Origin: Vogesella alkaliphila
GTDB lineage: Bacteria > Pseudomonadota > Gammaproteobacteria > Burkholderiales > Chromobacteriaceae
Length of the DNA: 64,000 nucleotides
Direction of reading: 5' to 3'
Assembly: GCF_014652475.1 (NCBI RefSeq)
Contig: NZ_BMYW01000003.1
Span: 147,648-211,647, forward strand
In this document: positions 55,112-63,710 of the stretch, piece after piece
Numbering within the stretch: the stretch's first letter is position 1
Layout: each line of letters begins with the position of its first letter
The notes under the pieces: generated by a model
Databases searched by the model: none
Seen by the model: the letters and a program-made list of their open reading frames with translations, nothing else
Told to the model about the DNA's origin: nothing
Translations under genes and position numbers: made by a program

Positions 55112-56095
55112 ATGACCCAGGCCACCATCCAATTCCAGCGTCCCGCCACCCCGCACCCCGAATCCGCGCTGTGGAGCCAGCAGGAAGTCGAGGCGCTGTA
55201 CGACCTGCCGTTCATGGAGCTGGTGTTCCGTGCCGCGGAGGTCCACCGCCAGCACTTCGACCCCAGCCGCGTGCAGCTGTCGACGCTGGTGTCGATCAAG
55301 ACCGGCGGCTGTCCGGAGGACTGCGGCTACTGCCCGCAGTCGGTGCACCATGAAACGGCGGTGGAAAACCAGCCGATGATGACGGTGGACGAGGTGGTGG
55401 AGGCCGCGCGCCACGCCAAGGCCAACGGCGCCGGCCGCTTCTGCATGGGCGCCGCCTGGCGCGGCCCCAAGGATGCCGACCTGGAAAAGACGCTGGACAT
55501 GGTGCAGCAGGTGAAGGCGCTGGGCCTGCAGACCTGTGCCACCTTCGGCCTGCTGAAGGACGGCCAGGCCGAGAAGCTGAAGGATGCCGGCCTCGACTAC
55601 TACAACCACAATCTGGACACCGCGCCGGACAAGTACGCCGACATCATCCAGACCCGCGAGTACGAAGACCGTCTCGCCACGCTGGGCAAGGTGCGCGGTG
55701 CCGGGCTGTCGGTGTGCTGTGGCGGCATCGTCGGCCTCAACGAGACCCGCGAGCAGCGCGCCGGCTTGATCCTGCAGCTGGCCAACCTCGACCCGCAGCC
55801 GGAATCGGTGCCGGTGAACAACCTGGTGCAGGTGACCGGCACGCCGCTGGACGGCGCCGAGTCGCTGGACTGGACCGAGTTCGTGCGCACCATCGCCGTG
55901 GCGCGGCTGACGCTGCCGAAGAGCTATATCCGCCTGTCCGCCGGCCGTCGCGAGATGCCGGAAGCGATGCAGGCGCTGTGCTTCCTCGCCGGCGCCAACT
56001 CCATCTTCTACGGTGACAAGCTGCTGACCACCGGCAACCCGGACGTCGACGCCGACCGCGCCTTGATGGACAAGCTGGGCCTGCAGCCGCTGTAA
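55112..56095 (+). CDS. bioB: Biotin synthase
   Basis: 327-aa radical SAM enzyme that inserts sulfur into dethiobiotin. The CX3CX2C cluster motif is [16 protein letters not shown] with Cys67, 71 and 74; further marks are [31 protein letters not shown] and [12 protein letters not shown]-terminal [20 protein letters not shown] fits BioB. Divergent from comF with 60 bp between. A terminator follows, then bioF. Confidence 0.96.
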   Translation: MTQATIQFQRPATPHPESALWSQQEVEALYDLPFMELVFRAAEVHRQHFDPSRVQLSTLVSIKTGGCPEDCGYCPQSVHHETAVENQPMMTVDEVVEAARHAKANGAGRFCMGAAWRGPKDADLEKTLDMVQQVKALGLQTCATFGLLKDGQAEKLKDAGLDYYNHNLDTAPDKYADIIQTREYEDRLATLGKVRGAGLSVCCGGIVGLNETREQRAGLILQLANLDPQPESVPVNNLVQVTGTPLDGAESLDWTEFVRTIAVARLTLPKSYIRLSAGRREMPEAMQALCFLAGANSIFYGDKLLTTGNPDVDADRALMDKLGLQPL

Positions 56096-56147
56096 GCGCC
56101 TGGTCCCGATCGGCTGCGCCTCGGCGATACTGCCGTGGCATCATCGA

Positions 56148-56178
56148 AAAGCACCTTGCCGCCGGCGGGTGCTTTTTT
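56148..56178 (+). terminator. Intrinsic terminator between bioB and bioF
   Basis: AAAGCACC pairs with GGTGCTTT across a 12-nt loop and ends in a T-run. It sits 52 bp past bioB and 19 bp before the bioF repeat/Shine-Dalgarno. Confidence 0.75.
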
Positions 56179-56196
56179 CATCAATCAAGCTAAGGA

Positions 56197-56210
56197 AAGG
56201 TTGGCCGCAT
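56197..56210 (+). repeat. Dispersed repeat at the bioF start (13/14)
   Basis: AAGGTTGGCCGCAT: its final AT are the first two bases of the bioF ATG and its AAGG sits in Shine-Dalgarno position. Confidence 0.85.
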
Positions 56211-57360
56211 GCGTCCCGATCAACTCGCCGGCGCGCTGTCGCAACTGCAGGCCGAACACCGCCTGCGCCAGCGCGCGGTACTGGACAGCCCGCAGGGACC
56301 GCGCGTCAGCATCGGCGGCCGCGACTATCTGGCCTTCGCCAGCAACGACTACCTGGGCCTTGCCAATCATCCGGCGCTGAAGGCGGCGATGCGCGAGGCG
56401 ATCGAGCGGTGGGGCGTCGGCGGCGGCGCCTCGGCGCTGGTGGCCGGCCACTTCGCCATCCAGGAGCAGGCAGAGCGGGCGCTGGCCGAGTTTGTCGGCT
56501 GCGAGGCGGCGCTGCTGTTCGGCTCCGGCTATGCGGCCAACCTTGGCGTGGTCAGTAGCCTGGTCGGTCGCGGCGACGCCATCTTCGCCGACAAGCTCAA
56601 CCACGCCTCGCTCAACGACGCCTGCCAGCTGTCGCGCGCCGAATTCAAGCGCTTCCGCCACAACGATCTGGCGCATCTGGCGCAGTTGTTGCAAAACACG
56701 CCCGCGCAATCGCGGCTGATCGTGGTGGACGCGGTGTACAGCATGGAAGGCGACGAAGCGCCGCTGGCGGCACTGCTGCAGCTGGCGGAGCGCTATGACG
56801 CGTGGCTTTATCTCGACGACGCGCACGGCTTCGGCATCCTCGGCGACGGCCGCGGCGCGCTGGTCGAACACGCGTTGCAGCACCCGCGCGTGGTGTACAT
56901 GGCCACGCTGGGCAAGGCGGCCGGGGTGGCCGGCGCCTTTGTCGCCGGCAGCCGCCAGCTGGTGACCTGGCTGCTCAACCGCGCGCGCACCTATATCTTC
57001 ACCACCGCCCATCCGCCGGCGCAGGCGGCGGCGGTGCTGGCCAGTTTGCAGCTGATCGAGCGGGAATCGTGGCGTCGCCTGCTATTACAAGAGCATATTT
57101 CGGCATTGCGTGCCGCGCTGGCGGAAACTTCTTTCCGGTTATGCTCTTCCCGTATGCCAATTCAAGCGATTATCATTGGCGGCAACGAGGCTGCCGTGCA
57201 GATGGCAGGGGATTTACAGGGTTCGGGGATCTGGGTTCCCGCCATCAGGCCTCCCACGGTGCCGGCAGGAACCGCGCGCTTGCGCGTGTCGCTGTCGGCG
57301 GCGCATTCCGGGCAGGACGTTTCACAACTGGCACAGGCGCTGGTCAGGCTGTTGCGCTGA
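56209..57360 (+). CDS. bioF: 8-Amino-7-oxononanoate synthase
   Basis: 383-aa PLP enzyme condensing pimeloyl thioester with alanine, the first committed biotin ring step. LAFASNDYLGLANHPAL near 41, GVGGGASALVAGH near 70, LDDAHGFGILGD near 202 and PLP Lys236 in YMATLGKAAGVAGAF. The ATG overlaps a dispersed repeat that supplies the Shine-Dalgarno. Another repeat copy (56531-56544) is read as YAANLG. About 90 bp later comes a c-di-GMP gene, not bioH. Confidence 0.94.
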   Translation: MRPDQLAGALSQLQAEHRLRQRAVLDSPQGPRVSIGGRDYLAFASNDYLGLANHPALKAAMREAIERWGVGGGASALVAGHFAIQEQAERALAEFVGCEAALLFGSGYAANLGVVSSLVGRGDAIFADKLNHASLNDACQLSRAEFKRFRHNDLAHLAQLLQNTPAQSRLIVVDAVYSMEGDEAPLAALLQLAERYDAWLYLDDAHGFGILGDGRGALVEHALQHPRVVYMATLGKAAGVAGAFVAGSRQLVTWLLNRARTYIFTTAHPPAQAAAVLASLQLIERESWRRLLLQEHISALRAALAETSFRLCSSRMPIQAIIIGGNEAAVQMAGDLQGSGIWVPAIRPPTVPAGTARLRVSLSAAHSGQDVSQLAQALVRLLR

Positions 57361-57453
57361 CCCGGCCGCTGCCGTTGCCCTGACCGGTGTGCCCTATAAC
57401 AATAAAATCGCGGTTGCGATGCGTGGCCGCGTAGTGGGCTCAACCAAAATCGT

Positions 57454-60330
57454 ATGAATAGCACGGCTGATATTCTGTTTTCGCCCGAAGAAGCCGCCGA
57501 AGCTGCCCTGGATTTCCTGTTCTGCTGGCAGCTGCCGCTCGGGGCGAGCGTTTGGGGAAGGCTGGGGGAGTCGTGGCGTTGCCTGGCGCAGCGGGGGGAT
57601 GTGTCCGCCCTGCCGACGCCCAAGGCGGATGCCCCGCTCCCGCTGCCGGATGCTGCCGTCTGCTGCCAGGTACTGGGCAGCCACGAGCAGCCGCTCGGCT
57701 TCCTGTTCTGGCATGGCTGCGCCGCCAGCGAGCGCACCGCGCAGCTGGCGCTGCTGCTGACCGGTCACCTGACCAGCGCCAGCCTGCGCAATGACCTGAG
57801 CGCGGCGCGCGTCACCCACCATACCCTGCTCGACATCAACCGCCTCGCCAACGAGTCGCAGAATGTCGAGCACTTCCTGCGCCGGCTGCACCGCGCGGTG
57901 AGCCGGCTGATGCCGGCCGACAACTTCTATATCGCGCTGCTGGACGAGGGCGGCAACACGCTGCGCTTTCCCTATTTCGCCGACGTGATGGAGCCGCGGC
58001 CGCCGCGGCCGGACGAGGTGTTTCCCTGCGGCGGGCAGACGCTGTCGCTGACCGCCTGGCTGTGCCGCCAGCATTCCTTCATGCTGCTGTCGGGCGCCGA
58101 GATCGACCGCCTGTGCCGGCAGCAGGGCGTGGTGATGTCCGGGCTGATGCCGTCGTGGTGGATGGGCGTGCCGCTGCTGGACGCCGCCAGCAAGGTGGTC
58201 GGCGCGGTGGTGGTGCAGAGCTACGACGTGCACCAGCGCTTCGACGCCGCGGCGCAGAGCGCCTTCCTGTTCATCGCCCACCACATCGCCAGCGCGCTGG
58301 ACCGGCTGGCGCACCGCGCCGAGCTGGAGCGCAAGGTGTGGCTGCGCACTGCCGAGCTGGAAGGCATCAACATCCGCCTGCACGCCGAGGTGGCCGAGCG
58401 CAAGCGCACCGAGCAGCTGCAGAGCGTGCTGTTCCGCATCGGCGACATCTCCAATACCAGCCTGTCGATGGAGGCCTTCTTCGTCGGCCTGCACCGGCTG
58501 CTGTCCGAGTTCATCGACGCCAGCAACTGTATGGTGTGTCTGCACGACAGCGAGCGCAACGAGCTGAGCTTTCCCTATTGCTCCGACCTGTACCTGACCG
58601 ACCCGCTGCCGCAGCGTCCGGGGCGCGGCCTGCTGGAGCAGGTGCTGCACAGCGGCCGCCCGCTGCTGCTGGCCGAAGCCAGCGGCCACGCGCTGCTGGC
58701 CAGCGACGATCACGACATCGCGGTGCCGGTCAGCTGGCTGGGGGTGCCGCTTTACAGCGGCAACGAGCTGCGCGGCGTGCTGGCGGTGCAGAGCTACGAG
58801 CCGAGCGTGCGCTACTCCTACCGCGACCAGGAACTGCTGGAGTTCGTTGCCAACCACATCGGCAGCGCGCTGGCGCGGGTGCAGGCGCTGGACGACCTGC
58901 AGCGCGCCTATGCCGACCTGGAGCAGCGCGTGCTGGAGCGCACCAACGAGCTGGACGCCGTCAACGCGCAGCTGCAGCACGACAGCCTGCACGATCCGCT
59001 GACCAAGCTGCCCAACCGCAGCTACTTCTCGCGCGTGCTGAAGCGCAACTGGGACCAGTTCCAGCTTGATCCGACGCAGCGCTTCGCGGTGGTGTTCATC
59101 GACCTCGACCGCTTCAAGCTGGTCAACGACACCCTCGGCCACCTCGCCGGCGACCACCTGCTCACCGAGGCCGGGCAGCGCATCCGCAGCTGCCTCGGCT
59201 ATACCGACTTTCTCGCCCGCCTCGGCGGCGACGAGTTCGCGGTGCTGCTCGGCTGCGTCGACTCGCTGGAGGAGTGCGAGCGGCTGGCGCAGCGCCTGGT
59301 CGGCGAGTTCGAGCGTCCGATCATGCTGTCCGGGCGCGAGCTGTTCACCACCGTCAGCGTCGGCCTGGTGCTGGCCGACAAGGAACACTACTCGCGCGCC
59401 GAAGACCTGCTGCGCGACGCCGACCACGCGATGTACCGCACCAAGCAGCGCGGCCGCCACGGCTACACCCTGTTCAACCACGAGCTGCGCCGCAACCAGG
59501 CCGACCAGCTGGCGCTGGAGGCCGAGCTGCGCCACGCGCTGGAAAACCGCCACGAACTGGTGCCCTACTACCAGGCGATCGTGGACAGCCACAGCGGCAG
59601 GCTGGCCGGCTTCGAGACGCTGGTGCGCTGGCACCACCCGCAGCGCGGCCTGATCGCGCCGAGCGTGTTCCTGCCGATGGCGGAGGAGAGCGGCCTGATC
59701 CTGAAGCTGGACCGCTACATGATCGAGCACGCCTGCGCGCAGCTGGCGCAGTGGTACGGCAGCGGCCGCATCGACCACGCGGTGTGCCTGCACATCAACC
59801 TGTCCTCGGCGCACTTCCACGACCCGGGGCTGGTCGGCTGGCTGCAGGAGCTGATGCAGCAGCACGCGCTGCCGGAGGGCACCCTGCACCTGGAAATCAC
59901 CGAAAGCGCGCTGATCGACGTGCCGGACGTGGCGATCGAGGTGATGCGGCAGCTGAAGGAGCGCGGCATCTGCCTCGCGCTGGACGACTTCGGCACCGGC
60001 TACTCGGCGCTGTCCTACCTGCACCGCTACCACTTTGACGTGCTCAAGATCGACCAGGCCTTCGTGCGCGACATCCACTGCCACGAGGAATCCTCCGCCA
60101 TCGTGCGCGCCATCCTGGCGCTGGCGGCGGCGCTGGGGCTGGAGGTGGTGGCGGAAGGGGTGGAAACCATGCTGCAGGTGCACACCCTGCGCCAGCTCGG
60201 CTGCCCGCGGCTGCAGGGCTACTACTTTGCGCGGCCGTCGCCGGCGGCGGAGCTGGACTGGTCGCGGCTGGCTGGCATGCAGCAGCAGCTGACCCACGCC
60301 GGCGACGGTCTGCTGCCCTCGCCGGCGTGA
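57454..60330 (+). CDS. GAF-GAF-GGDEF-EAL cyclic di-GMP signalling protein
   Basis: 958-aa soluble sensor-enzyme. N-terminal ~110 residues unrecognised, two GAF-like domains (about 115-290 and 325-485) separated by a coiled-coil (ELERKVWLRTAELEG), a further coiled-coil, GGDEF (about 505-680) and EAL (about 690-945). The diguanylate cyclase site RLGGDEFAVLL is intact; no RxxD inhibition site is seen just before it. The EAL motif reads ETL (AGFETLVRWHHP), a tolerated variant; the metal/substrate residues in HINLSS, LEITESALID, LDDFGTGYS, KIDQAFV and AEGVET are kept, so phosphodiesterase activity is likely. It sits between bioF and bioH and has no TM helices. Confidence 0.92.
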   Translation: MNSTADILFSPEEAAEAALDFLFCWQLPLGASVWGRLGESWRCLAQRGDVSALPTPKADAPLPLPDAAVCCQVLGSHEQPLGFLFWHGCAASERTAQLALLLTGHLTSASLRNDLSAARVTHHTLLDINRLANESQNVEHFLRRLHRAVSRLMPADNFYIALLDEGGNTLRFPYFADVMEPRPPRPDEVFPCGGQTLSLTAWLCRQHSFMLLSGAEIDRLCRQQGVVMSGLMPSWWMGVPLLDAASKVVGAVVVQSYDVHQRFDAAAQSAFLFIAHHIASALDRLAHRAELERKVWLRTAELEGINIRLHAEVAERKRTEQLQSVLFRIGDISNTSLSMEAFFVGLHRLLSEFIDASNCMVCLHDSERNELSFPYCSDLYLTDPLPQRPGRGLLEQVLHSGRPLLLAEASGHALLASDDHDIAVPVSWLGVPLYSGNELRGVLAVQSYEPSVRYSYRDQELLEFVANHIGSALARVQALDDLQRAYADLEQRVLERTNELDAVNAQLQHDSLHDPLTKLPNRSYFSRVLKRNWDQFQLDPTQRFAVVFIDLDRFKLVNDTLGHLAGDHLLTEAGQRIRSCLGYTDFLARLGGDEFAVLLGCVDSLEECERLAQRLVGEFERPIMLSGRELFTTVSVGLVLADKEHYSRAEDLLRDADHAMYRTKQRGRHGYTLFNHELRRNQADQLALEAELRHALENRHELVPYYQAIVDSHSGRLAGFETLVRWHHPQRGLIAPSVFLPMAEESGLILKLDRYMIEHACAQLAQWYGSGRIDHAVCLHINLSSAHFHDPGLVGWLQELMQQHALPEGTLHLEITESALIDVPDVAIEVMRQLKERGICLALDDFGTGYSALSYLHRYHFDVLKIDQAFVRDIHCHEESSAIVRAILALAAALGLEVVAEGVETMLQVHTLRQLGCPRLQGYYFARPSPAAELDWSRLAGMQQQLTHAGDGLLPSPA

Positions 60331-60397
60331 GCGCAACGGGCTTTCTTTCTCGGCGCGCTATTGCGAAAATCGGGTTTTGCCCCATTTGCACTAGTCG

Positions 60398-61162
60398 ATG
60401 ACCCTGTTTATAGAATCCCGCGGCCGTGGCCCGGACCTAGTGCTGCTGCACGGCTGGGGGCTGCACGGCGGCGTGTTCGAGCGCGTTGCGGCCAACCTTG
60501 AAGCCGACTTCTGCCTGCACCTGGTCGATCTGCCCGGCCACGGCGCCAGCGCCGCGGCCGGGCACTTTGACGCGGCGGCGATTGCCGACGCGCTCGCCGG
60601 CCACTTCCCGCTGCCGGTGCACCTGCTCGGCTGGTCGCTGGGCGGCCTGATCGCGCAGCACTGGGCGGCGCAGCATCCGCAGCAGGTGCGCAGCCTGGCG
60701 CTGGTGGCCACCAGCCCGCGCTTCGTGCGCGACGAAGCTTGGCCGCACGCGCAGGCGCGCGAGGCGATCGAGGGCGTCGGCGCCAGTCTCGACACCGCCT
60801 TCGAGCTGACGCTGGAGCGCTTTCTCGCACTGCAGATGATGGGCGCGCCGGCGGCACGCGACACGCTGAAGGCGCTGAAGGCGCAGCTGTTTGCCCACGG
60901 CCGACCGCAGGGCCTGCTGCCGGCGCTGCACTGCCTGCTGCACGCCGACGCACGCGAGCTGGCCCAGGCCATCGCCTGTCCGGTCGGCCTGTTCTACGGC
61001 GCGCGCGACGCGATCACCCCGATCGGGGCCGGGCGCTGGCTGGCCCAGCAGCTGGCCGACGCCACTTTTTACGACTTTCCCCAGGCTTCGCACGCACCGT
61101 TTCTGTCGCACGAAACGGACTTTGTCGAAGCCCTGCGACTACACCTGGAACAGCACGCATGA
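60398..61162 (+). CDS. bioH: Pimeloyl-ACP methyl ester carboxylesterase
   Basis: 254-aa alpha/beta hydrolase that removes the methyl group from pimeloyl-ACP methyl ester before BioF. HGWGLHGGVFE near 18-28 (oxyanion), nucleophile Ser80 in LLGWSLGGLIAQ, Asp in LFYGARDAITPIG near 202 and His in PQASHAPFLSH near 230. Its stop overlaps the bioC start (ATGA). An exact repeat copy (60486-60499) lies inside and is read as VAANLE. Confidence 0.92.
   Translation: MTLFIESRGRGPDLVLLHGWGLHGGVFERVAANLEADFCLHLVDLPGHGASAAAGHFDAAAIADALAGHFPLPVHLLGWSLGGLIAQHWAAQHPQQVRSLALVATSPRFVRDEAWPHAQAREAIEGVGASLDTAFELTLERFLALQMMGAPAARDTLKALKAQLFAHGRPQGLLPALHCLLHADARELAQAIACPVGLFYGARDAITPIGAGRWLAQQLADATFYDFPQASHAPFLSHETDFVEALRLHLEQHA
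60486..60499 (-). repeat. Exact dispersed repeat inside bioH
   Basis: TTGCGGCCAACCTT on plus (14/14 on minus), coding for VAANL in a conserved hydrolase. Confidence 0.9.
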
Positions 61163-62064
61163 GCGAAGCGTTTTACACCGACAAAGACCGCGTTCGCGCC
61201 TCGTTCGAGCGGGCGGCCACCAGTTACGACTCCGCCGCGGTACTGCAGCGCGAGGTATCCGACCGCATGGCCGAGCGCCTCGACTACATCAAGCTGCAAC
61301 CGGCGGTGATCCTCGACGCCGGCAGCGGCACCGGCTACGGTGCGGCGATGCTGCGCCAGCGCTATCCGCAGGCGCGGGTGCTGGAGCTGGACCTGGCGCA
61401 CGGCATGCTGTGCGCGTCGCGCGAGAAGCAGCGCGACGGCCAGGGCATGCTCGGCCGCCTGTTCCGCCGGCCGGCGCCGTGGCAGCTGTGTGCCGACGTC
61501 GAGCGCCTGCCGCTGGCCGACCACAGCGTCGACATGATCTGGTCCAACCTGGCGATCCAGTGGGTCAACGTGCCGGACAGCGTGTTCGCCGAATTCCAGC
61601 GCGTGCTGAAGCCGGAGGGCATGGTGATGTTCTCGACCCTGGGGCCGGACACGCTGACCGAGCTGCGAGCCGCCTTCGGCACCGTGGACGGCGCCACCCA
61701 CGTCAACCAGTTCATCGACATGCACGATCTGGGCGATGCGCTGATGCACTGCGGCTTCTCCGAGCCGGTGATGGACATGGAAAAGATCGTGATGACCTAC
61801 GACAGCGTGCGCGAGGTGATGCACGACCTGAAGGCGATCGGCGCCCACAATGCAACTGCCGGCCGCAATCGTGGTCTGATGGGCAAGCACACCTGGCAGC
61901 GGATCTGCGACGCCTACGAAACACGGCGCCGCGACGGCCAGCTGCCGGCGACCTACGAAGTGCTGTACGGCCACGCCTGGAAGGCGCAGCCGAAGAAAAA
62001 GCCGACCATCTTGGCGGACGGCAGCCAGGTGATCGAGTTCACCCGTTCCCCACCCAAGCAGTGA
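61159..62064 (+). CDS. bioC: Malonyl-ACP O-methyltransferase BioC
   Basis: 301-aa SAM methyltransferase that starts pimelate synthesis by methylating malonyl-ACP; BioH later removes that methyl. N-terminus FYTDKDRVRASFERAATSYD, motif I ILDAGSGTGYGAAML near 50, DVERLPLADHSVDMIWSNLA near 113 and LKPEGMVMFSTLGPDTLTEL near 152. The sequence RNRGLMGKHTW near 235 is kept in BioC. Begins in a 4-nt overlap with bioH. A terminator lies just downstream, inside the next gene. Confidence 0.94.
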   Translation: MSEAFYTDKDRVRASFERAATSYDSAAVLQREVSDRMAERLDYIKLQPAVILDAGSGTGYGAAMLRQRYPQARVLELDLAHGMLCASREKQRDGQGMLGRLFRRPAPWQLCADVERLPLADHSVDMIWSNLAIQWVNVPDSVFAEFQRVLKPEGMVMFSTLGPDTLTELRAAFGTVDGATHVNQFIDMHDLGDALMHCGFSEPVMDMEKIVMTYDSVREVMHDLKAIGAHNATAGRNRGLMGKHTWQRICDAYETRRRDGQLPATYEVLYGHAWKAQPKKKPTILADGSQVIEFTRSPPKQ

Positions 62065-62075
62065 GAGCCTTGCCC

Positions 62076-62966
62076 ATGTGGTCTGTATCCAGAATTGCAG
62101 CCAGTGCTGCAATTTTTTTATTGGCGGCGTGTACCACGCCGACCCCGCCGGTTTCGGTGCCGAAACCGGCACCGAAACCGAAAATCGCGCTGGCGCTGGG
62201 CGGCGGCGCGGCCAAGGGCTTCGCCCACGTCGGCGTGATCCGCGTGCTGGAGCAGAACGGCATCGTGCCGGACATCGTCACCGGCACCAGCGCCGGCAGC
62301 ATCGTCGGCGCCATCTATGCCTCCGGCGTCGACGGCGATGCGCTGCGCTACCGTGCGCTGCGCATCAACGAGAGCGACCTGCGCGACTTCACCTTCTCCA
62401 CCTCCGGCTTCCTGAAGGGCGAGAAGCTGGCGGCGCTGGTCAACCAGCAGGTGGACGGCAAGAAGATCGAGCAGCTGTCGCGCCGCTTCGGCGCGGTGGT
62501 CACCGATCTGGACAGCGGCGCGCGGGTGGTGCTGAAGAGCGGCGACACCGGTACTGCGGTGCGCGCCTCGGCGGCGATACCCAACGTGTTCCAGCCGGTG
62601 ACCATCAACGGCCGCCGCTACGTCGACGGCGGGCTGACCAGCCCGGTGCCGGTGATCGCCGCCCGCGAGATGGGTGCCGACATCGTGATCGCGGTCGACA
62701 TCTCGGCCAAGCCCACCGGCAAGAGCGCGCTGGGCTTCCTCAGCCTGCTCGACCAGAGCCTCAACATCATGAGCCAGGCGGCGCTGGCGCAGGAGCTGAA
62801 GCAGGCCAACGTCACGCTGCGGCCGCGGGTATTGCACATCGGCTCCGCCGATTTTGACGAGCGCGGCGCGGCGATGCTGGAAGGCGAGAAGGTGGCGCGC
62901 GAAGGGCTGCCGGTGATCCGCCAGGCCATCGCGCGCTGGTCGACGACGCGCAGCGCGGCCAAGTGA
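62076..62966 (+). CDS. Patatin-like phospholipase-domain lipoprotein (RssA-like)
   Basis: 296-aa serine hydrolase-type protein with a lipoprotein signal (FLLAAC, Cys19). Patatin marks: oxyanion ALALGGGAAKGFAHVGV near 38-54, nucleophile Ser72 in VTGTSAGSIVGAIY, and the dyad Asp in RRYVDGGLTSPVPV near 184. Such proteins hydrolyse acyl esters at the membrane. The start ATG lies 11 nt after bioC; codons 6-15 contain a perfect intrinsic terminator. Without the first 20 residues there would be no signal peptide, so this start is needed. Confidence 0.87.
   Translation: MWSVSRIAASAAIFLLAACTTPTPPVSVPKPAPKPKIALALGGGAAKGFAHVGVIRVLEQNGIVPDIVTGTSAGSIVGAIYASGVDGDALRYRALRINESDLRDFTFSTSGFLKGEKLAALVNQQVDGKKIEQLSRRFGAVVTDLDSGARVVLKSGDTGTAVRASAAIPNVFQPVTINGRRYVDGGLTSPVPVIAAREMGADIVIAVDISAKPTGKSALGFLSLLDQSLNIMSQAALAQELKQANVTLRPRVLHIGSADFDERGAAMLEGEKVAREGLPVIRQAIARWSTTRSAAK
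62093..62119 (+). terminator. Intrinsic terminator inside the lipoprotein signal-peptide coding region
   Basis: AATTGCAGC, 4-nt loop CAGT, GCTGCAATT, then five more T (seven T in all). It overlaps codons 6-15 of the patatin-like gene and lies 28 bp past the bioC stop, so it can end the biotin transcript or act as an attenuator for the next gene. Confidence 0.8.
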
Positions 62967-63005
62967 TGCCATAATGCCGCCACCGGCAATTACTGGAGTT
63001 TCCGC

Positions 63006-63653
63006 ATGATCACCCTGTACGGTTCCGCGCTGTCGCCCTGGTACAACAAGGTCAAGGTGGCCCTGCTCGAAAAGGGCGTCAACTTCGAGGAACGGCTGCA
63101 GCGCCCGTCGCAGGACGAGGCGGTGCTGGCGGCCAGCCCGATGGGCAAGATTCCCTACGTCGACATCAACGGCTTCAGGCTGGCCGAATCCGGCGCCATC
63201 GTGGAGTGGCTGGAGGACGCCTACCCGACGCTGTCGCTGCTGCCGCCGTCGACCAACGGTCGTGCCCGCGCCCGCGAACTGGCACTGCTGATCGAGCACT
63301 ACCTGATCGCCCCCAGCGCGCCGCTGGTAGGCCATGTGCTGTTCGGCGCCCCGCTGACGGAGCAGGACAAGACCGAGGTCGCCGCCAGGCTCGCGCGCGG
63401 TGCCGCGGCGCTGGCGCGGCGCATGGCGCAGGAGGGCAGCTGGCTGTGCGGCGACGATTTCAGCGTCGCCGACATCGCGCTGGCGGTGGCGCTGCCGCAT
63501 CTGGGCTACCTCGGCAGCACGCTGCTGGGCCACGATCCGCTGGCCAGCCTGCCGCTGCCGCCGCAGTACCGCGAGCGGCTGGCGCAGCGCGCCAGCGTGG
63601 CGCGCATGTGGCACGACCGCGAGCAGGTACTGCGCAAGTTCCTGCCGCACTGA
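63006..63653 (+). CDS. Glutathione S-transferase-family protein
   Basis: 215 aa. N-terminal thioredoxin-like domain (1-78: LYGSALSPWYNKVKVALLEKG, SPMGKIPYVDINGFRLAESG, with the cis-Pro and the Glu-Ser glutathione site) and an all-helical C-terminal domain with LCGDDFSVADIALAVALPH near 155, the N-capping box. Cytosolic. The exact class is unclear. Single gene, 39 bp past the patatin-like gene. Confidence 0.88.
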   Translation: MITLYGSALSPWYNKVKVALLEKGVNFEERLQRPSQDEAVLAASPMGKIPYVDINGFRLAESGAIVEWLEDAYPTLSLLPPSTNGRARARELALLIEHYLIAPSAPLVGHVLFGAPLTEQDKTEVAARLARGAAALARRMAQEGSWLCGDDFSVADIALAVALPHLGYLGSTLLGHDPLASLPLPPQYRERLAQRASVARMWHDREQVLRKFLPH

Positions 63654-63710
63654 GCGACCGCGGTACCCCCGGCAGCCATCCAGCCTCGCGGCGGATGGCT
63701 GTTTTGCCGT

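Noticed and set aside
57394-60336. 980-aa open frame on minus opposite the GGDEF-EAL gene, and other long Ala/Arg/His-rich frames (for example 1097-3025 plus, 7711-9273 plus, 46193-48127 plus)
   Set aside because: They lie antisense to clear genes, are low-complexity, lack a family pattern and ribosome-binding sites, and arise from high third-position GC.
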